NCBI RefSeq assembly: GCF_018531445.1
Contig: NZ_JAHDTH010000064.1
Location: 1 to 35,871, forward strand
DNA: 35,871 bases
Source of the DNA: Pseudonocardia lacus
GTDB taxonomy: Bacteria > Actinomycetota > Actinomycetes > Mycobacteriales > Pseudonocardiaceae
Direction of reading: 5' to 3'
The notes under the pieces are model-generated. The model searched no databases. It worked only from the letters and a program-made list of their open reading frames with translations, and was not told the origin of the DNA. Below are positions 1-10,038 of this stretch, piece by piece (position 1 is the first letter of the stretch; each line of letters opens with the position of its first letter). The translations under genes and the position numbers were made by a program.

Positions 1-825
1 GGCGCGCGCGCCGCCGAGACCGCCGAACACCTCACCGGGCTCGGCCTCACCGCCGCCGTGCACCGGGTCGAGGTCGTCGGCCCCGGCGGCACCGAGGCCG
101 CGGCCCGCCGCGCCCGCTACGCGGCGCTGCGCGCGGCCCGCCCCCACCCCGACTCGCCCGTCCTGCTCGGCCACACCCGCGACGACCAGGCCGAGACCGT
201 GCTGCTCGGCCTGGGGCGCGGCTCGGGGGCCCGGTCGCTGGCCGGCATGCGCACCTGGGACCCGCCGTGGCTGCGCCCCCTGCTCGACGTGCCCCGGGCG
301 ACCACCCGGGCCGTCTGCGCGGCGCTCGACCTGCCCGTCTGGGACGACCCGCACAACACCGACCCCCGCTTCACCCGGGTCCGGCTGCGCCACGAGGTGC
401 TGCCGCTGCTGGAGGACGTGCTCTCCGGCGGGGTGGCCGCGGCCCTGGCCCGCACCGCCGACCAGCTCCGCGAGGACGCCGACGCCCTCGACGCCGTCGC
501 CGCCGCGGCGCTGGCCGCGCTCGTCCCCAACACGCCGGGCCCCGACACGCTGCCGCTGGCCCCGCTGGGCGACCTGCACCCGGCCGTGCGGCGTCGCGTC
601 CTGCGGGCCTGGTTGGCGGCCCGCGGGGTGACCGGACTCACCGCCACCCACCTCGGCGCGGCCGACGTCCTCGCAGGTCGGGGCCCCGACCGCGGCGGCG
701 TCGCGCTGCCCGGCGGGTTGGAGCTGGTGCGCCGACGTGGCACCCTCTCCCTCCAGACGGCCGGATGGTCGGCCGATCGGCCGCCCCCACACCCCCGGGA
801 GGGCTCCCCCCGTGTACGACGGTGA
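1..825 (+). CDS. tilS: tRNA(Ile)-lysidine synthase TilS, 5'-truncated by the window edge
   Basis: TilS ligates lysine to C34 of the CAU-anticodon tRNA-Ile using ATP, so that AUA is read as isoleucine. The reading frame is open from base 1, so the N-terminal start and the SGGxDS P-loop lie upstream of the window. The visible part begins inside the PP-loop ATPase domain and contains [10 protein letters not shown], the second diagnostic TilS motif, around bases 169-198. The middle and C-terminal part is alanine- and leucine-rich and fits the TilS substrate-binding domains. The stop at 823-825 lies inside hpt, giving a 14-bp overlap and probable translational coupling. The tilS-hpt order is standard in actinobacteria. 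An internal GTG at 58 is not the true start because homologous sequence continues upstream of it. Confidence 0.93.
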   Translation, partial: GARAAETAEHLTGLGLTAAVHRVEVVGPGGTEAAARRARYAALRAARPHPDSPVLLGHTRDDQAETVLLGLGRGSGARSLAGMRTWDPPWLRPLLDVPRATTRAVCAALDLPVWDDPHNTDPRFTRVRLRHEVLPLLEDVLSGGVAAALARTADQLREDADALDAVAAAALAALVPNTPGPDTLPLAPLGDLHPAVRRRVLRAWLAARGVTGLTATHLGAADVLAGRGPDRGGVALPGGLELVRRRGTLSLQTAGWSADRPPPHPREGSPRVRR

Positions 826-1363
826 CATCGCCTCGACGCTGATCACCGAGGACGACATCCGGACCAGGACCGCCGAGCTCGCCGAACGGGTCGGCGCCGA
901 CTACGCCGAGCGCTGCGCCGAGTCCGACCTGCTGCTGGTCGGGGTCCTCAAGGGCGCCGTCATGTTCATGACCGACCTGGCCAGGGCCCTGCCCCTGCCG
1001 GTCCAGCTGGAGTTCATGGCCGTCAGCTCCTACGGCTCCTCGACCTCGTCGTCCGGGGTCGTGCGCATCCTCAAGGACCTCGACCGCGACATCGCCGGTC
1101 GCCACGTGCTCATCGTCGAGGACATCATCGACTCGGGCCTGACGCTGTCGTGGCTGCTCAAGAACCTGGAGTCGCGCGCGCCCGCCTCCCTGGCGGTGTG
1201 CACGCTGCTGCGCAAGCCGGACGCGGTGAAGGTCGAGGTCCCCGTCACGTACGTGGGCTTCGACATCCCCAACGAGTTCGTCGTCGGGTACGGGCTGGAC
1301 TACGCGGAGCGGTACCGGGACCTGCCGTTCATCGGAACCCTCGACCCCGCCGTCTACGCCTGA
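812..1363 (+). CDS. hpt: Hypoxanthine(-guanine) phosphoribosyltransferase
   Basis: The enzyme transfers ribose-5-phosphate from PRPP to hypoxanthine or guanine in cytosolic purine salvage. The protein has 183 residues, normal for bacterial HPRT. The PRPP-binding signature VEDIIDSG lies at about residues 102-109, and the N-terminal [10 protein letters not shown] resembles mycobacterial Hpt. I chose GTG 812 because GGGAGG lies at 797-802 and the family N-terminus starts here. An in-frame ATG at 737 would add tilS-encoded residues unlike the family. The gene overlaps tilS by 14 bp. In most actinobacteria ftsH follows directly, but here a minus-strand protease gene intervenes. Confidence 0.95.
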   Translation: MYDGDIASTLITEDDIRTRTAELAERVGADYAERCAESDLLLVGVLKGAVMFMTDLARALPLPVQLEFMAVSSYGSSTSSSGVVRILKDLDRDIAGRHVLIVEDIIDSGLTLSWLLKNLESRAPASLAVCTLLRKPDAVKVEVPVTYVGFDIPNEFVVGYGLDYAERYRDLPFIGTLDPAVYA

Positions 1364-1439
1364 CCACCGGGGCAGGATCCTGGCAGTCCCGCCGGCCCCG
1401 CCGCTCATCGCGCGGCCGGGTTGGGTCCTTGCCGAGTTT

Positions 1440-1475
1440 GGGGACATCAGCCGCTCCAGCGCGGCCCATGTCCCC
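1440..1475. terminator. Hairpin between convergent hpt and protease genes
   Basis: An 8-bp perfect inverted repeat, GGGGACAT at 1440-1447 and ATGTCCCC at 1468-1475, has a 20-nt loop. It lies in the 228-bp gap between two genes pointing at each other, so it may act as a terminator in both directions. There is no U-run, which is common in high-GC actinobacteria. The rest of 1364-1591 shows no convincing ORF. Confidence 0.4.
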
Positions 1476-1507
1476 CGACTCGTGAGTAATCCGCCGAACG
1501 GGAGCCG

Positions 1508-1526
1508 GGGGACCTCCCAAGTCCCC
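1508..1526. terminator. Second small hairpin in the hpt/protease gap
   Basis: A 6-bp stem, GGGGAC at 1508-1513 and GTCCCC at 1521-1526, has a 7-nt loop. It repeats the GGGGAC core of the hairpin at 1440-1475. Its position downstream of the protease stop suggests a terminator for the minus-strand gene, but the stem is short. Confidence 0.3.
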
Positions 1527-1591
1527 TGTAGATCCGAGGTCGCCCGCCGCGGAGGCGCCGCCAAGAACCTCAAACCGCGGAGGCCAAGAAG

Positions 1592-2578
1592 TCAGCGCCC
1601 CACCCCGGGCCCCGCCGGCGGCGCGATCGCCGTCAGCGGCACCCCGGGCGGCTCCGGCGTGAACGGCTCCGTCCCCAGCACCAGTTCCACCTCCCCGATC
1701 CCGCCGTTCGCCGCCGCGTACCCCAGCGCCGCCGCCAGATCGGAGAGCCCGTCGCTGACGCCCTCGCTGCTGTTGAGCGTGAGCGTGGACAGCAGCCCGA
1801 CGGCGTGGCCGCCGGCGTCGAGGTAGCCGGCGCCGGAGTCGCCGGGGACGCCGGGCGTGATCGTGTGGATCTCGTGGGTGTAGGGGTCGCGGGGGGTGGC
1901 GGGCTCGGCCGCGGCGCCCACCTTGGGCTGCAGGGGCGCGTTGATGCCGGATCCGACGCGGGCCCGGGGGCTCCCGTAGCCGAACACCTCGGCGCCGGCC
2001 GGGAGGCCGCCGGTGTCCAGGCCGGTGGGGCCGCCGAAGAACGGGACGCTGGGGTTGACGTCGGGGACGTCGGCGGGGGCGATCTCGACGAGGGCGAAGT
2101 CGTTGCCGGCGCAGGCGGCGGGGTCGGTCTCGCCGCCGGCCTGCATGGCGACCCAGGAGCTGTAGGCGAGGGTGCCGGTGCGGCGGGTGCCGTCGGTGGC
2201 CCGGATCGTCACCTTGGCGCCCAGGGGGAGGGTGGCGGCGGTGCAGCCGTCGATCTCGGTGTCGGCGCCGGTGCCGGCGCAGTGCGCGGCCTGCCCGAGG
2301 AAGGTGCGCCCGCCGCCGGTGAAGACGAAGTTGCTGGTGCACAGGCCGGCGCCGGCGGTCTCGGTGAGCACGCCGGGCCGGATGGCGGCGTCCGCGGCGG
2401 GCGCCCACTCCGGGCCGGGGGCGGGGACGAACGGTGCGGGTGCGGTGACGGCGGCGGGCGCCGGTGCGGGGATCGCGGGGGCGCTGTGCGCCGGCGGGGG
2501 AACGGCGACCGCGACGAGCGCGGCTATCGCCGCGACGGCCGCGGCGGCGCCCGTCGCGAGTGTCCGCAGCCCGACCAC
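1592..2578 (-). CDS. Secreted trypsin-like (S1-family) serine protease
   Basis: This is a predicted extracellular chymotrypsin-fold serine protease of 328 residues. The N-terminus has a short positive end and a hydrophobic alanine/valine stretch (about residues 8-28) followed by AHSA, which fits a Sec signal peptide with cleavage near residue 33. A proline/alanine-rich linker (35-60) follows. The catalytic triad reads as H99 (QAAHC), D160 (GNDFALVEI) and S248 (GDSGAG). Four cysteines (80, 100, 112, 156) could form two disulfides. I chose GTG 2578 because GGAGG precedes it by about 6 nt and the signal peptide starts there; an upstream ATG at 2707 would add an arginine-rich segment. It is monocistronic, convergent with hpt and divergent from ftsH. 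Its substrate is unknown. Confidence 0.85.
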   Translation of the reverse strand: MVGLRTLATGAAAAVAAIAALVAVAVPPPAHSAPAIPAPAPAAVTAPAPFVPAPGPEWAPAADAAIRPGVLTETAGAGLCTSNFVFTGGGRTFLGQAAHCAGTGADTEIDGCTAATLPLGAKVTIRATDGTRRTGTLAYSSWVAMQAGGETDPAACAGNDFALVEIAPADVPDVNPSVPFFGGPTGLDTGGLPAGAEVFGYGSPRARVGSGINAPLQPKVGAAAEPATPRDPYTHEIHTITPGVPGDSGAGYLDAGGHAVGLLSTLTLNSSEGVSDGLSDLAAALGYAAANGGIGEVELVLGTEPFTPEPPGVPLTAIAPPAGPGVGR

Positions 2579-2919
2579 GATCCGCCTCCGTCCGTCGTCC
2601 ACCCCATCCGGCGCGCGGGCCCGCCCACCCCGTCGGGAGGCCCCGGCCACGGTGCGTCGGCACAGTCGATCGCAGGAGCACGACATCCACGTCATCACCG
2701 CCGGCACACTGCGCGGCAGAGCACAATGGTCCCGGGGAACACCCCTGTTCGCTCGGCCGTTGAGCGGTCAGGTACCCGGTTGGCACGCACCGGCGGCGTC
2801 TGGACGCGGTCCGGACACCGGACCGCTATCCTGGCTTATCCAGGGCCGGTCACGCCGTGCCGGGTCTCCGACCGGAGAAACTCGCCAGGGAGGGTGAAGG
2901 CCGCTCAGGCCGTAGCTGC
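2579..2919. other. Divergent intergenic region between the protease and ftsH
   Basis: This 341-bp gap must hold promoters for the protease (minus) and ftsH (plus). I see no credible gene in it. A TATCCT -10 candidate lies at 2827-2832. No clear minus-strand promoter stands out. Confidence 0.5.
2827..2832 (+). promoter_or_regulatory. Candidate -10 element for ftsH
   Basis: TATCCT matches TANNNT and would place transcription start near 2839, giving a leader of about 80 nt before the ATG at 2920. The -35 region is poor: CTGGAC at 2801-2806 lies about 20 bp upstream, so the call is tentative. Confidence 0.3.
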
Positions 2920-5250
2920 ATGGACCGCAAGCGCCTGCTCCGCAACCCACTGATCTGGATCCTCGCCGCGATCCTGGTCTACTTCACCTTCAGCGTGCTC
3001 TTCGACGACACCCGGGGATACACGAAGGTCGACACGTCGGTCGCGCTCGCCCAGATCGACGCGGGCAACGTGACGAACGCGCTGGTCGAGGACCGGGAAC
3101 AGCGGCTGCGGCTCACGCTGGCCCAGCCCGTCGAGGCCAACGGGCAGAGCGCCACCCAGGTCATCACCCAGTACCCGGTGGGCACCAGCCTGCAGATCAC
3201 CGAGAAGCTGCAGGCCGCCGGCAACCGCCCGGCCTTCGACACCACCGTGCGCCAGGAGTCCTTCCTGACCACGATGCTGATCTACCTGATCCCGCTGGGC
3301 CTGGTGCTGCTCATCCTGTTCTGGATGATGAACAACGCCCAGGGCGGCGGCAACCGGGTGATGTCGTTCGGCAAGTCCAAGGCCAAGCAGCTCAACAAGG
3401 ACATGCCCAAGACCACGTTCTCCGACGTGGCCGGCGCCGACGAGGCCGTCGAGGAACTGCACGAGATCAAGGACTTCCTGCAGAACCCGACCCGCTACCA
3501 GGCCCTCGGCGCCAAGATCCCGAAGGGCGTGCTGCTGTACGGCCCGCCCGGTACCGGTAAGACGCTGCTGGCCCGCGCGGTCGCCGGCGAGGCAGGCGTG
3601 CCGTTCTACACGATCTCCGGCTCGGACTTCGTGGAGATGTTCGTCGGTGTCGGCGCCTCCCGCGTGCGCGACCTGTTCGAGCAGGCCAAGCAGAACTCCC
3701 CGTGCATCATCTTCGTCGACGAGATCGACGCGGTCGGCCGCCAGCGCGGCGCCGGCCTGGGCGGCGGCCACGACGAGCGCGAGCAGACGCTCAACCAGCT
3801 GCTCGTCGAGATGGACGGGTTCGACGCCCGCGGCGGCATCATCCTGATCGCGGCCACCAACCGCCCCGACATCCTCGACCCGGCGCTGCTGCGCCCGGGT
3901 CGGTTCGACCGCCAGATCCCGGTCGGCGCACCCGACCTGGCCGGTCGCCGGGCGATCCTCGCGGTGCACAGCAAGGGCAAGCCGTTCGCCCACGACGTCG
4001 ACTTCGAGTCGCTGGCCAAGCGCACCGTCGGGATGTCCGGCGCCGACCTGGCCAACGTCATCAACGAGGCGGCCCTGCTCACCGCCCGCGAGAACGGCAC
4101 CCTGATCACCGGCGCGGCGCTGGAGGAGTCGGTCGACCGCGTCATCGGCGGCCCGCGGCGCAAGTCGAAGATCATCTCCGAGCAGGAGAAGAAGATCACC
4201 GCCTACCACGAGGGCGGGCACGCGCTGGCCGCGTGGGCCATGCCCGACCTGGAGCCGGTCTACAAGCTCACGATCCTGCCGCGCGGGCGCACCGGCGGCC
4301 ACGCCCTGGTCGTCCCCGAGGACGACAAGGGCCTGATGACCCGCTCGGAGATGATCGGGCGGCTGGTGTTCGCGATGGGCGGCCGTTCGGCGGAGGAGCT
4401 CGTCTTCCACGAGCCCACCACCGGCGCCTCCTCCGACATCGACCAGGCCACCAAGATCGCCCGCGCGATGGTCACCGAGTACGGCATGAGCGCGCGCCTG
4501 GGCGCCGTCCGCTACGGCCGCGAGCAGGGCGACCCGTTCCTCGGCCGCTCGATGGGCAACCAGGCCGACTACTCGCTCGAGGTCGCCCACGAGATCGACG
4601 AGGAGGTGCGCAAGCTCATCGAGGCCGCGCACACCGAGGCGTGGGAGATCCTCAACACCTACCGCGACGTCCTCGACGACCTCGTCTTCGAGCTGCTGGA
4701 GAAGGAGACGCTCACCCGCAAGGACCTGGAGCGCATCTTCGGCAGCGTCGAGAAGCGGCCGCGGATCACCGCGTTCAACGACTTCGGCGGGCGCACCCCC
4801 TCGGAGAAGCCGCCCATCCAGACGCCGGCCGAGCTGGCCAAGGAGCGCGGCGAGCCGTGGCCGCCGCACGTCGACGAGGCCCCGGAGCCCACCCCGGTCG
4901 GCTCCTACCCCGGCGGCGGGAACGGCGTGCCGACACCCGGCCCGAACGGCGGCCCGGTGCCCACCCCGACCCCGCCCGGCGGTCCCTCCTTCCCGAACGG
5001 CCCGTCCTGGAGCGGGGCGCCGGTGAACGCGGTCCCGCACAACTACGGCGCCCCGCCGGACTGGCGGCCCGCCACCACGCCGCAGGGCCAGGAGTGGCCG
5101 CCGCCGGGGCAGAACTGGCAGCAGCCCGGATCCGACTGGCGGCCGGAGGCGCCGCCCGCGCAGGGCGGCAACGGGCACGCCGAGACCCCGGGCGAGCAGG
5201 GGAACGAGCCGGGCAACGGCTCCGGTCCGCGCGAGGACGGGTCCCGCTGA
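2920..5250 (+). CDS. ftsH: ATP-dependent zinc metalloprotease FtsH
   Basis: FtsH is a membrane-anchored AAA+ protease that extracts and degrades damaged membrane proteins and some short-lived regulators. The 776-residue protein has a first membrane segment at about residues 9-25, an extracytoplasmic domain with the actinobacterial [12 protein letters not shown] start, and a second membrane segment at about 116-138. Next come Walker A GPPGTGKT (208-215), Walker [10 protein letters not shown], the SRH region ending LRPGRFDRQ, and zinc-binding HEGGH (430-434) with a third ligand candidate at D506. The last ~150 residues are a proline/glycine-rich, low-complexity tail seen in many actinobacterial FtsH proteins. 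I prefer ATG 2920 ([10 protein letters not shown]) over an in-frame upstream codon at 2857, because the membrane segment follows it directly. folE begins 23 bp after the stop. Confidence 0.96.
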   Translation: MDRKRLLRNPLIWILAAILVYFTFSVLFDDTRGYTKVDTSVALAQIDAGNVTNALVEDREQRLRLTLAQPVEANGQSATQVITQYPVGTSLQITEKLQAAGNRPAFDTTVRQESFLTTMLIYLIPLGLVLLILFWMMNNAQGGGNRVMSFGKSKAKQLNKDMPKTTFSDVAGADEAVEELHEIKDFLQNPTRYQALGAKIPKGVLLYGPPGTGKTLLARAVAGEAGVPFYTISGSDFVEMFVGVGASRVRDLFEQAKQNSPCIIFVDEIDAVGRQRGAGLGGGHDEREQTLNQLLVEMDGFDARGGIILIAATNRPDILDPALLRPGRFDRQIPVGAPDLAGRRAILAVHSKGKPFAHDVDFESLAKRTVGMSGADLANVINEAALLTARENGTLITGAALEESVDRVIGGPRRKSKIISEQEKKITAYHEGGHALAAWAMPDLEPVYKLTILPRGRTGGHALVVPEDDKGLMTRSEMIGRLVFAMGGRSAEELVFHEPTTGASSDIDQATKIARAMVTEYGMSARLGAVRYGREQGDPFLGRSMGNQADYSLEVAHEIDEEVRKLIEAAHTEAWEILNTYRDVLDDLVFELLEKETLTRKDLERIFGSVEKRPRITAFNDFGGRTPSEKPPIQTPAELAKERGEPWPPHVDEAPEPTPVGSYPGGGNGVPTPGPNGGPVPTPTPPGGPSFPNGPSWSGAPVNAVPHNYGAPPDWRPATTPQGQEWPPPGQNWQQPGSDWRPEAPPAQGGNGHAETPGEQGNEPGNGSGPREDGSR

Positions 5251-5273
5251 GCGTCGGGGTCCCGGGAGGTCGG

Positions 5274-5858
5274 GTGACCGCGAGTGGCGAGCCGGTGATC
5301 GACCGCGCCCGCGCCGAGGCGGCCGTCCGGGAGCTGCTGATCGCGCTCGGCGAGGACCCCGACCGGGAGGGCCTGCGCGAGACGCCCGCCCGGGTGGCCC
5401 GCGCCTACGAGGAGATCTTCGCCGGGCTCTACACCGACCCGGACGCGGTGCTCGACAAGACCTTCGACGAGCACCACCAGGAGCTGATCCTGGTCAAGGA
5501 CATCCCGATGTTCAGCCTGTGCGAGCACCACCTGGTGCCGTTCCACGGGGTGGCGCACGTCGGCTACATCCCCTCGCGCGACGGCCGCGTCACCGGGCTC
5601 AGCAAGCTGGCCAGGGTGGTCGACCTCTACGCCCGGCGCCCGCAGGTCCAGGAGCGGCTGACCGGGCAGGTCGCCGACGCGCTGGTGCGCAAGCTGGAGC
5701 CGCGCGGCGTCATCGTGGTCATCGAGGCCGAGCACCTGTGCATGGGGATGCGCGGCATCCGCAAGCCCGGCTCGTCCACCGTCACCTCGGCCGTGCGCGG
5801 GATGTTCCAGTCGTCGCCGACGTCGCGGGCCGAGGCGATGTCGCTCATCCGGGGCTGA
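5274..5858 (+). CDS. folE: GTP cyclohydrolase I (FolE type)
   Basis: The enzyme converts GTP to 7,8-dihydroneopterin triphosphate, the first step of folate synthesis. The 194-residue protein carries the zinc-site motif [10 protein letters not shown] and the second cysteine in [10 protein letters not shown], plus the C-terminal TSAVRGMFQ and SRAEAMSLI segments typical of the family. I chose GTG 5274 because GGGAGG lies at 5264-5269 and translation starts just before the helix [14 protein letters not shown]; the longer upstream frame is ftsH read out of frame. It opens a run of four folate genes with gaps of 7 nt or less, consistent with one operon also containing ftsH. Confidence 0.96.
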   Translation: MTASGEPVIDRARAEAAVRELLIALGEDPDREGLRETPARVARAYEEIFAGLYTDPDAVLDKTFDEHHQELILVKDIPMFSLCEHHLVPFHGVAHVGYIPSRDGRVTGLSKLARVVDLYARRPQVQERLTGQVADALVRKLEPRGVIVVIEAEHLCMGMRGIRKPGSSTVTSAVRGMFQSSPTSRAEAMSLIRG

Positions 5859-5865
5859 CGGCCTC

Positions 5866-6756
5866 GTGAGCCCGCCGGTCCGCCCGCCCGGGCTGCCCCG
5901 CCCGGGGCGGTGCGCGGTGATGGGCGTCCTGAACATCACCCCCGACTCGTTCTCCGACGGCGGCCGCTTCGCCGACCACGACGACGCCGTCGCGCACGGC
6001 GTAGCCATGCGCGACGCCGGCGCCGACCTCGTCGACGTGGGCGGCGAGTCCACCCGCCCCGGCGCCGGCCGGGTCGAGCCCGACGTCGAGGCGGCGCGGG
6101 TGCTGCCGGTGGTGCGCGACCTGGTCGCCGAGGGCGTGCGGGTCAGCATCGACACCACCCGCGCAGCGGTCGCGGAGAAGGCGGTGGAGGCGGGCGCCGG
6201 GGTCGTCAACGACGTGTCCGGCGGCCTGGCCGACCCGCGGATGGCGGCGACCGTGGCCGGGGCCGGGGTGCCGTGGATCCTCATGCACTGGCGCGGCCCG
6301 AGCGCCACGATGAACCGGATGGCCGGCTACGAGGACGTGCTGGGCGAGGTGCGCGCCGAGTTGGTCGCCCGGATCGACGCCGCCGTGCTGGCCGGGGTCG
6401 ACCCCTCGTACCTCGTGCTCGACCCGGGCATCGGCTTCGCCAAGACGGCCGCCCACAACTGGGCGCTGCTGCGCAGGCTCGACGTGCTCACCGCGCTGGG
6501 CTTCCCGGTGCTGGTCGGGGCCTCGCGCAAGCGGTTCCTCGGCGAGTTGCTGGCCACCGCGGACGGCACGCTGCGCCCGCCGGCCGGCCGCGACGGCGCC
6601 ACCGCCGCGATCAGCGCGCTGGCCGCGAACGCCGGCGCGTGGGGCGTGCGGGTGCACGACGTGAGGTCCACGATGGACGCGATCGCGGTGGTGACGGCGT
6701 GGGGCCTGGGATCGTCCCCGGCGCGCAGCGGCCCGCGGACGGGGGAGCAGCAGTGA
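5866..6756 (+). CDS. folP: Dihydropteroate synthase
   Basis: FolP condenses 6-hydroxymethyl-dihydropterin pyrophosphate with p-aminobenzoate to give dihydropteroate; it is the sulfonamide target. The 296-residue TIM-barrel protein shows [15 protein letters not shown] (about residues 19-33), [18 protein letters not shown] and [12 protein letters not shown] 5866 lies 7 nt after the folE stop. Its own stop overlaps the folB start by 4 nt (GTGA), which indicates translational coupling. The C-terminal extension after VVTAWG is short and unremarkable. Confidence 0.95.
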   Translation: MSPPVRPPGLPRPGRCAVMGVLNITPDSFSDGGRFADHDDAVAHGVAMRDAGADLVDVGGESTRPGAGRVEPDVEAARVLPVVRDLVAEGVRVSIDTTRAAVAEKAVEAGAGVVNDVSGGLADPRMAATVAGAGVPWILMHWRGPSATMNRMAGYEDVLGEVRAELVARIDAAVLAGVDPSYLVLDPGIGFAKTAAHNWALLRRLDVLTALGFPVLVGASRKRFLGELLATADGTLRPPAGRDGATAAISALAANAGAWGVRVHDVRSTMDAIAVVTAWGLGSSPARSGPRTGEQQ

Positions 6757-7148
6757 CGACCGGCGACCGCATCGAGCTGCGCGGGCTGAAGGTCCGCGGC
6801 CGGCACGGGGTGTTCGACTTCGAGCGCCGCGACGGCCAGGACTTCGTCGTCGACATCACCGTGTGGCTCGACCTGTCCGCCGCGGCCGCGTCCGACGACC
6901 TGGCCGACACGCTGCACTACGGCGAGCTGGCCGAGCGGGCGGCCGCGATCGTGGGCGGCGAGCCGTTCGACCTGATCGAGGCGGTGGCCGGCCGGATCGC
7001 CGACGACGTCCTCACCGACGAGCGGGTGAGCGGGGTCGAGGTCACCCTGCACAAGCCGGGCGCCCCGATCCCGCTCGACTTCGCCGACGTCGCCGTGGTC
7101 GTCTCCCGCACCAGGCCGGGCGGCCGGTCGTCGGTCATCCCGGCATGA
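6753..7148 (+). CDS. folB: Dihydroneopterin aldolase
   Basis: FolB cleaves 7,8-dihydroneopterin to 6-hydroxymethyl-7,8-dihydropterin and glycolaldehyde. The 131-residue protein has the family opening [20 protein letters not shown], the LHYGELAER segment with its active-site glutamate, and [11 protein letters not shown] near the end, where the catalytic lysine lies. GTG 6753 overlaps the folP stop, with GGGGGAG at about 6741-6747 as ribosome binding site. The end overlaps folK by 4 nt (ATGA). Confidence 0.94.
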   Translation: MTTGDRIELRGLKVRGRHGVFDFERRDGQDFVVDITVWLDLSAAAASDDLADTLHYGELAERAAAIVGGEPFDLIEAVAGRIADDVLTDERVSGVEVTLHKPGAPIPLDFADVAVVVSRTRPGGRSSVIPA

Positions 7149-7642
7149 CGCGCGCCGTGCTGTCCCTCGGCTCGAACCTCGGCGACCGCCTCGCCCACCT
7201 GCGCTCGGCGGTGCGGGGCTTCGGCGACGCGCTGGTGGCCGCGTCCCCGGTCTACGAGACGGCCGCCTGGGGCGGCGTCGAGCAGCCCGACTTCCTCAAC
7301 GCCGTGCTCGTCGTCGACGACCCGGCCCTCGACGCGTGGGGCTGGCTGCGCCGCGGGCAGGCGCTCGAACGGGCCGCCGGCCGGACCCGCGAGGTCCGCT
7401 GGGGCCCGCGCACCCTGGACGTCGACGTGGTCACCGTGGACGGCGTCACCAGCGACGACCCCGAACTGCTGCTGCCGCACCCCGGCACGCCGGAGCGGGC
7501 CACCGTGCTGCGCCCCTGGCTCGACGTCGACCGGGCCGCGGTGCTGCCCGGCCGCGGCCCGGTCGCCGACCTGCTGACCGCGCTCGGCCCGGACGCCGAG
7601 AAGGACATGCACCGCCGCGACGACCTCGTCCTCGTCCCGTGA
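7145..7642 (+). CDS. folK: 6-hydroxymethyl-7,8-dihydropterin pyrophosphokinase (HPPK)
   Basis: FolK transfers pyrophosphate from ATP to 6-hydroxymethyl-dihydropterin, supplying the FolP substrate. The 165-residue protein begins [15 protein letters not shown], the family N-terminus. It has [18 protein letters not shown] and the HPPK signature [12 protein letters not shown], followed by [16 protein letters not shown] 7145 overlaps the folB stop and GTG of the next gene overlaps its own stop, so the fol genes and DUF3180 form one coupled operon. Confidence 0.95.
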   Translation: MTRAVLSLGSNLGDRLAHLRSAVRGFGDALVAASPVYETAAWGGVEQPDFLNAVLVVDDPALDAWGWLRRGQALERAAGRTREVRWGPRTLDVDVVTVDGVTSDDPELLLPHPGTPERATVLRPWLDVDRAAVLPGRGPVADLLTALGPDAEKDMHRRDDLVLVP

Positions 7643-8115
7643 CCCCCACCCGTCCGCGCGAGCTGTTCGGCGCCGGCCTGGTGGCCGCCGTCGTCGCGGC
7701 GGTGCTGGTGCGGCTGACCTACGGCTCCCTGCCGTCGTTCCCGACCCTCGGCGGGGCGACGCTGGGCGTGCTCGGGATCGCCGAGGCGATCGCCGGGAAC
7801 GCGCTGCGGGCCCGCATCCAGCACCGGCCGGGGACGCGGCCGGTGCAGCCGCTGGTCGCGGCGCGGGCGGTGCTGGTGGCGAAGGCGTCGGCGATGGCCG
7901 GGGCGATCATGGCCGGGGCCTGGCTGGGGCTGCTGGTGCACGTGCTGCCGCGGGCCGGTGAGGTCTCCGCGGCCGCCGCCGACTCGGTGGCCGGTGGCGT
8001 GGGCCTGGTCTGCGCGCTGCTGCTGGTCGGCGGCGGGTTGTGGCTGGAGTACTGCTGCCGCACCCCGGACGACCCGGAGGAGGACAGCGGCGGAGGGCGC
8101 ACCACCTCGGGCTGA
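7639..8115 (+). CDS. DUF3180 family membrane protein
   Basis: This 158-residue protein has about four hydrophobic segments (roughly residues 9-27, 38-55, 85-105 and 118-140) and a polar C-terminal tail. Its pattern matches the DUF3180 proteins that follow folK in actinobacteria (Rv3605c in M. tuberculosis). The function is unknown. GTG 7639 overlaps the folK stop by 4 nt, so it is the last gene of the folate operon. Only 6 bp separate its stop from the convergent YhgE-like gene. Confidence 0.85.
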   Translation: MTPTRPRELFGAGLVAAVVAAVLVRLTYGSLPSFPTLGGATLGVLGIAEAIAGNALRARIQHRPGTRPVQPLVAARAVLVAKASAMAGAIMAGAWLGLLVHVLPRAGEVSAAAADSVAGGVGLVCALLLVGGGLWLEYCCRTPDDPEEDSGGGRTTSG

Positions 8116-8121
8116 CACGGG

Positions 8122-10038
8122 TCAGACGGGGGTGGGGGCCAGGTTCGCCATGCGGACCGTGCGGCTGCGGGCGATCGCCCAGGTCGTGACGGCCAGGCCG
8201 GCGGCGGCCCACACCAGCAGGCCGACGGCGGCGCTCCAGACACCGCCGCTGCCGGTGACGATGCCGCGCAGGCCGTCGACCGCCTGGGCGGTCGGGAAGA
8301 GGCCGGCGAGGCCGTCCAGGGCGGCCGGCGTGGTCGAGACCACGCCGGTCGCCAGGGTCACGACGGCGACCACGACCGCGGCGAACCGGCCGGTCCCGCG
8401 GAAGGCCGCGACCAGGCCCTGGACGACCGCGGCGAAGGCGACGCCGGCCAGGGCGGCGAGCCCGCCGAGGGCGAGGACCGCGCCGGCCGAGCCGTCCAGC
8501 TGCGGGGCGAGGACCGCGGCCACCAGCACACCCTGGCCGGCGCCGACGAGCGCGGCCGGGCGGAGGGAACGCAGCGCGAGCGCCAGGGGCGAGCGGGCGG
8601 CGCCGAGGGCGGTGGCGGGTGTGGCCCGCAGCGCCACGAACGTGGCGAGGGCGCCGAGCCACAGGGCGAGTGCGGCGTAGTAGGGCAGGCCGCTGGACCC
8701 GAACAGCGACGTCGAGCCCTGGGTCTCGACCGGGTCGGCGACGACCTCGGCGAGGGTGCGGCCCTCGCTCTCGGTGTAGCGGGGCAGCTGGGCGATGGCC
8801 TCGTCGAGGCCGTCGGAGAGCTGGACGGCGCCGTCGGACAGCTGGCGGGCGCCGTCGGCCAGCTGACCGGTGCCACCGCCGAGGTCGTCGATGCCGCCGG
8901 CGAGCCGGCGGGCCCCGCCGGCCAGGTCGTTCGCGCCTGCGGCGAGCTGCCCGGTGCCCTGGGCGAGTGCGGCGGCGCCGGTCGCGGACTGCTCGATGCC
9001 GGTGCGCAGGGCGGGCAGGCCCTGGCCGAGGCCGCCGACGGCCCCGGCGACGGTGCGCGCGCCCCCGGTCAGCTGCCCGACGCCGTCGGCGGTGGTGCGC
9101 AGGCCGGTGGCCGAGGCCGCCAGCTGCGCGCAGAACTCGGGGGCCGCGCCGGAGCCGGCGCAGGCCGTGGAGAGCTGCTCCAGGCCGCCCGCCTGCTGGC
9201 CGAGTGCGCTGTCCAGCGCACCGAGGCCCTCGGCGACCTGGGTGGCCCCGCCGGCGAGCGCCTGCCCGTCGGCCTCCGACGGCAGCTGCCGCGCTCCGGC
9301 GGCCAGCTGGGCGAGCCCGTCGGCGAGCTGCCCGGCACCGTCGTCGGTCCGGCCGATGCCGGTGGCCAGCTGCCCGGCGCCGTCGGCCAGCTCGTCGGCG
9401 CCGCCGGCGAGCCGGGACACCCCGGAGGCCAGCTCGTCGATCCCGTCGGCGAGCCCGCCCGCGCCGTCGGCGAGGCCGTTGGCGCCGGTCGCGGCGTCGG
9501 CGAGGCCGTCGCCGAGGGTGCCGAAGCCCAGGTAGACGTTCTCCAGGTAGGTCGCGGTGAGCTGGGTGCCGAGCACGTCGGCCGCGGTGGAGGTCACCGC
9601 GGTGGACAGCGCGTCGTCGACCAGGCGCGACCGGTCGGAGGTGGTGACGTCGATGGTGGCCCGGCGCGCCGCGGCGGCGGTGCCCGACGGCGAGGTGGCG
9701 GCGGCGGAGAAGTCGGCCGGGATGGTGACGACGGCGGCGAAGCGGCCGTCGGCCAGGCCGTCGGCGGCCGAGTCGGCGTCGGTGATGACCCAGTCGTAGT
9801 TCGGCTCGTCGGCGCCGACCAGGCCGGCGGTCAGCTGGCGGCCGAGCGGCACCAGCTGCCCCTCGACGGTGACCGGCTCGTCGAGGTTGACGATCGCGGC
9901 GGTCATCGTGTCGAGCCGGTCCTGCGGGTCCCACAGGGCCCACACCAGCACGCCCGCCACCACGAGCGGGACGAGCAGGATCCCGAGCAGGGATCGCCAA
10001 CCGGCGCGGCCGGCGGTCGCGCGCTCCACGGACATCAT
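8122..10038 (-). CDS. YhgE/Pip-family membrane protein with Leu-x-x-Gly heptad repeats
   Basis: This 638-residue protein has one membrane segment near residues 14-34, then an extracytoplasmic region, then about five membrane segments from residue ~455 to the end that resemble an ABC-2-type permease. The middle (about 190-440) is built from heptads such as LADGAGQLATGIG and LSDGAVQLSDGLD, the xxxLxxG repeats known in YhgE/Pip proteins, which should form a long helical stalk. Two cysteines in the stalk (TACAG and EFCAQ) may pair. Relatives include phage infection protein and type VII-associated EsaA-like proteins; the substrate is unknown. ATG 10038 overlaps the MMPL stop (ATGATG), so both are co-translated. 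The TetR gene on the other side of the MMPL gene is the likely regulator. Confidence 0.87.
   Translation of the reverse strand: MMSVERATAGRAGWRSLLGILLVPLVVAGVLVWALWDPQDRLDTMTAAIVNLDEPVTVEGQLVPLGRQLTAGLVGADEPNYDWVITDADSAADGLADGRFAAVVTIPADFSAAATSPSGTAAAARRATIDVTTSDRSRLVDDALSTAVTSTAADVLGTQLTATYLENVYLGFGTLGDGLADAATGANGLADGAGGLADGIDELASGVSRLAGGADELADGAGQLATGIGRTDDGAGQLADGLAQLAAGARQLPSEADGQALAGGATQVAEGLGALDSALGQQAGGLEQLSTACAGSGAAPEFCAQLAASATGLRTTADGVGQLTGGARTVAGAVGGLGQGLPALRTGIEQSATGAAALAQGTGQLAAGANDLAGGARRLAGGIDDLGGGTGQLADGARQLSDGAVQLSDGLDEAIAQLPRYTESEGRTLAEVVADPVETQGSTSLFGSSGLPYYAALALWLGALATFVALRATPATALGAARSPLALALRSLRPAALVGAGQGVLVAAVLAPQLDGSAGAVLALGGLAALAGVAFAAVVQGLVAAFRGTGRFAAVVVAVVTLATGVVSTTPAALDGLAGLFPTAQAVDGLRGIVTGSGGVWSAAVGLLVWAAAGLAVTTWAIARSRTVRMANLAPTPV

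Noticed and set aside
2905-5178. 757-residue open frame on the minus strand opposite ftsH
   Set aside because: It is a high-GC shadow frame with leucine/valine/glycine-rich sequence and no motif; ftsH on the plus strand explains the region.
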